Positions 5,231-6,274 of a stretch of 6,274 bases of DNA are shown one piece after another (the first letter of the stretch is position 1; each line of letters opens with the position of its first letter). The notes beneath the pieces were generated by a model. The model made no database searches. It saw nothing but the letters and a program-made list of their open reading frames with translations, and was not told the origin of the DNA. The stretch lies in NCBI GenBank assembly GCA_029865515.1, contig JAOUGQ010000177.1, forward strand, positions 1 through 6,274, read 5' to 3'. The translations under genes and the position numbers were made by a program. Source of the stretch: Nitrospirota bacterium. Lineage in GTDB: Bacteria; Nitrospirota; Nitrospiria; Nitrospirales; UBA8639.

Positions 5231-6274
5231 TTAATAGACACGGACTTGGGGTTCCCATTGGGTGATCGTTACAGGCAAATACTCAACGCGTGGAGGACCA
5301 TCTGCCGTATGATAGAGCAACACATGTTTCAGCCATTGTTCATCGTCACGATTAAGAAAATCCGTCCGGAAGTGCGCCCCACGGCTTTCCTCTCGCGTGA
5401 GTGCACCCATGATGATGGCCTCCGCGCAGTCCAACATAAATCCCAGTTCCAGTGCGGCGACCAAGCCGGTATTAAACACCTGACCTTTATCCTGGATGGT
5501 AATGCCCGGCCAACGTGCCTTGAGGTCGAGAAGGCGAAGCGCGGCCGTCTCCATGCCCTCTTGCGCACGAAACACCGACAGATACCTGTTCATGGTCGTG
5601 CCCATTTCCAATCGCAAGGTGGCCGCCCGCTCGCCAGATCCTTCCCGTGACAAGATGGTTGCAACCAGTTGTTTGTCTGCTTCCATGGCGCTTTCTGGAA
5701 TGGTGGGAGGAGGAAGCGTTTTGGCATATTCGGCGGCACACTGCCCTGCCCGGCGTCCAAACACCACGGTATCCAGGAGCGAATTTGCGCCAAGTCGATT
5801 GCCGCCATGCAAGCTGACGCAGGCCGTTTCCCCCGCTGCGAAGAGCCCCGGCAGGCCTTTCCATTGACCCTGTACATCCCAACAACGGCCTTCGGTGTCG
5901 GTTTTGATGCCTCCCATTTGGTAATGCATTCCCGGCCTGATGGGCAACGGCTCTTCGGCGAGGTCCACATTGGCGAATGTTTTGGCTTCGGCGTAAATTT
6001 GTCCGAGACGGTCCTGAAGAAACGGCCGCCCCAAGTGCCGGCAGTCGAGCAGGACGCACCCTTTGATGCCGCGTCCCTCATTGATTTCAATTTGTTCCGC
6101 GCGGGAGACGACATCACGCGAGGCCAGCTCCAGCATGGTGGGGGCATATCGTTCCATGAAGCGCTCGCCTTTGCTATTGAGGAGATAGGCCCCTTCACCC
6201 CTGGCGGCTTCGGTAATCAATAACCCCTTGCCCTTGAGAGTCGTCGGGTGATATTGCACCATTTCCATATCCAT
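5231..6274 (-). CDS. sdhA: Succinate dehydrogenase/fumarate reductase flavoprotein subunit (5' end outside window)
   Basis: The C-terminal 347 residues of the FAD-containing catalytic subunit that interconverts succinate and fumarate. The visible part opens with MDMEMVQYHPTTL, an internal block of the family, so the Met at the edge is not the start and roughly 200-250 residues lie outside. Active-site residues are all present: H9 of HPT, the TEAARGEGAYLLN block (21-33), R53 in SRDVVSRA (the proton-donor arginine in homologues), H117 in HYQMGGI, and R160 in HGGNRLGANSLLD, with E149 of AAGET in the FAD-binding segment. The C-terminal domain has the usual ESRGAHFRTDFLNRDDEQWLKH (296-317) and ends in VRVY. 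Direction of the reaction cannot be told from sequence; in an autotroph with a reverse TCA cycle it would run as fumarate reductase. It is followed by sdhB after 114 nt. Confidence 0.95.
   Translation of the reverse strand: MDMEMVQYHPTTLKGKGLLITEAARGEGAYLLNSKGERFMERYAPTMLELASRDVVSRAEQIEINEGRGIKGCVLLDCRHLGRPFLQDRLGQIYAEAKTFANVDLAEEPLPIRPGMHYQMGGIKTDTEGRCWDVQGQWKGLPGLFAAGETACVSLHGGNRLGANSLLDTVVFGRRAGQCAAEYAKTLPPPTIPESAMEADKQLVATILSREGSGERAATLRLEMGTTMNRYLSVFRAQEGMETAALRLLDLKARWPGITIQDKGQVFNTGLVAALELGFMLDCAEAIIMGALTREESRGAHFRTDFLNRDDEQWLKHVLLYHTADGPPRVEYLPVTITQWEPQVRVY

Overview
The window looks like a bacterial chromosome segment of roughly balanced base composition, with most genes on the minus strand. 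The best clue to the host is the block at 3276-6274. It encodes a succinate dehydrogenase/fumarate reductase flavoprotein, an iron-sulfur subunit with one cysteine more than the classical pattern, and a two-CCG-domain protein like heterodisulfide reductase subunit B. This is the non-classical (type E, thiol:fumarate-reductase-like) arrangement known from archaea, Aquificae, Nitrospirota and some other lineages. Together with the SET-domain gene and the gene style, it makes a Nitrospira-like bacterium (reverse TCA cycle user) my best guess. That is an inference, not a demonstrated assignment.

Layout, left to right. 1-118 (-): first 39 codons of a membrane transporter resembling the ArsB/NhaD (SLC13-type) permeases. 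119-519: about 400 nt with no convincing gene. 520-957 (-): a small SET-domain protein methyltransferase with a post-SET cysteine motif. An almost uninterrupted 24-nt palindrome (974-997) lies just upstream of its start, followed by a small acidic protein of unknown function (1055-1486, -). 1487-1666: divergent intergenic region. 1667-2638 (+): a DUF2891-family protein, the only convincing plus-strand gene. Its stop codon overlaps that of the convergent toxin gene. 2635-3184 (-): a type II toxin-antitoxin pair (RelE/ParE toxin; TIGR02574-type antitoxin). The natural ATG and Shine-Dalgarno of the antitoxin are out of frame by one base with its body. 3276-6274 (-): the SDH/FRD gene block, with sdhA cut by the right edge of the window.

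How the parts fit. The flavoprotein interconverts succinate and fumarate. Electrons pass through the SdhB clusters, predicted here as one [2Fe-2S] and two [4Fe-4S], to the CCG protein, which in type E enzymes takes the place of the usual haem-bearing membrane anchor. sdhB and the CCG gene overlap by ATGA, so they are co-translated. The toxin-antitoxin pair lies downstream on the same strand with no visible minus-strand terminator between. The most interesting signals are the cysteine that should convert the [3Fe-4S] site, the degenerate first CCG motif, the one-base break at the antitoxin start with a hairpin over its ribosome-binding site, and the bacterial SET protein with its upstream palindrome.
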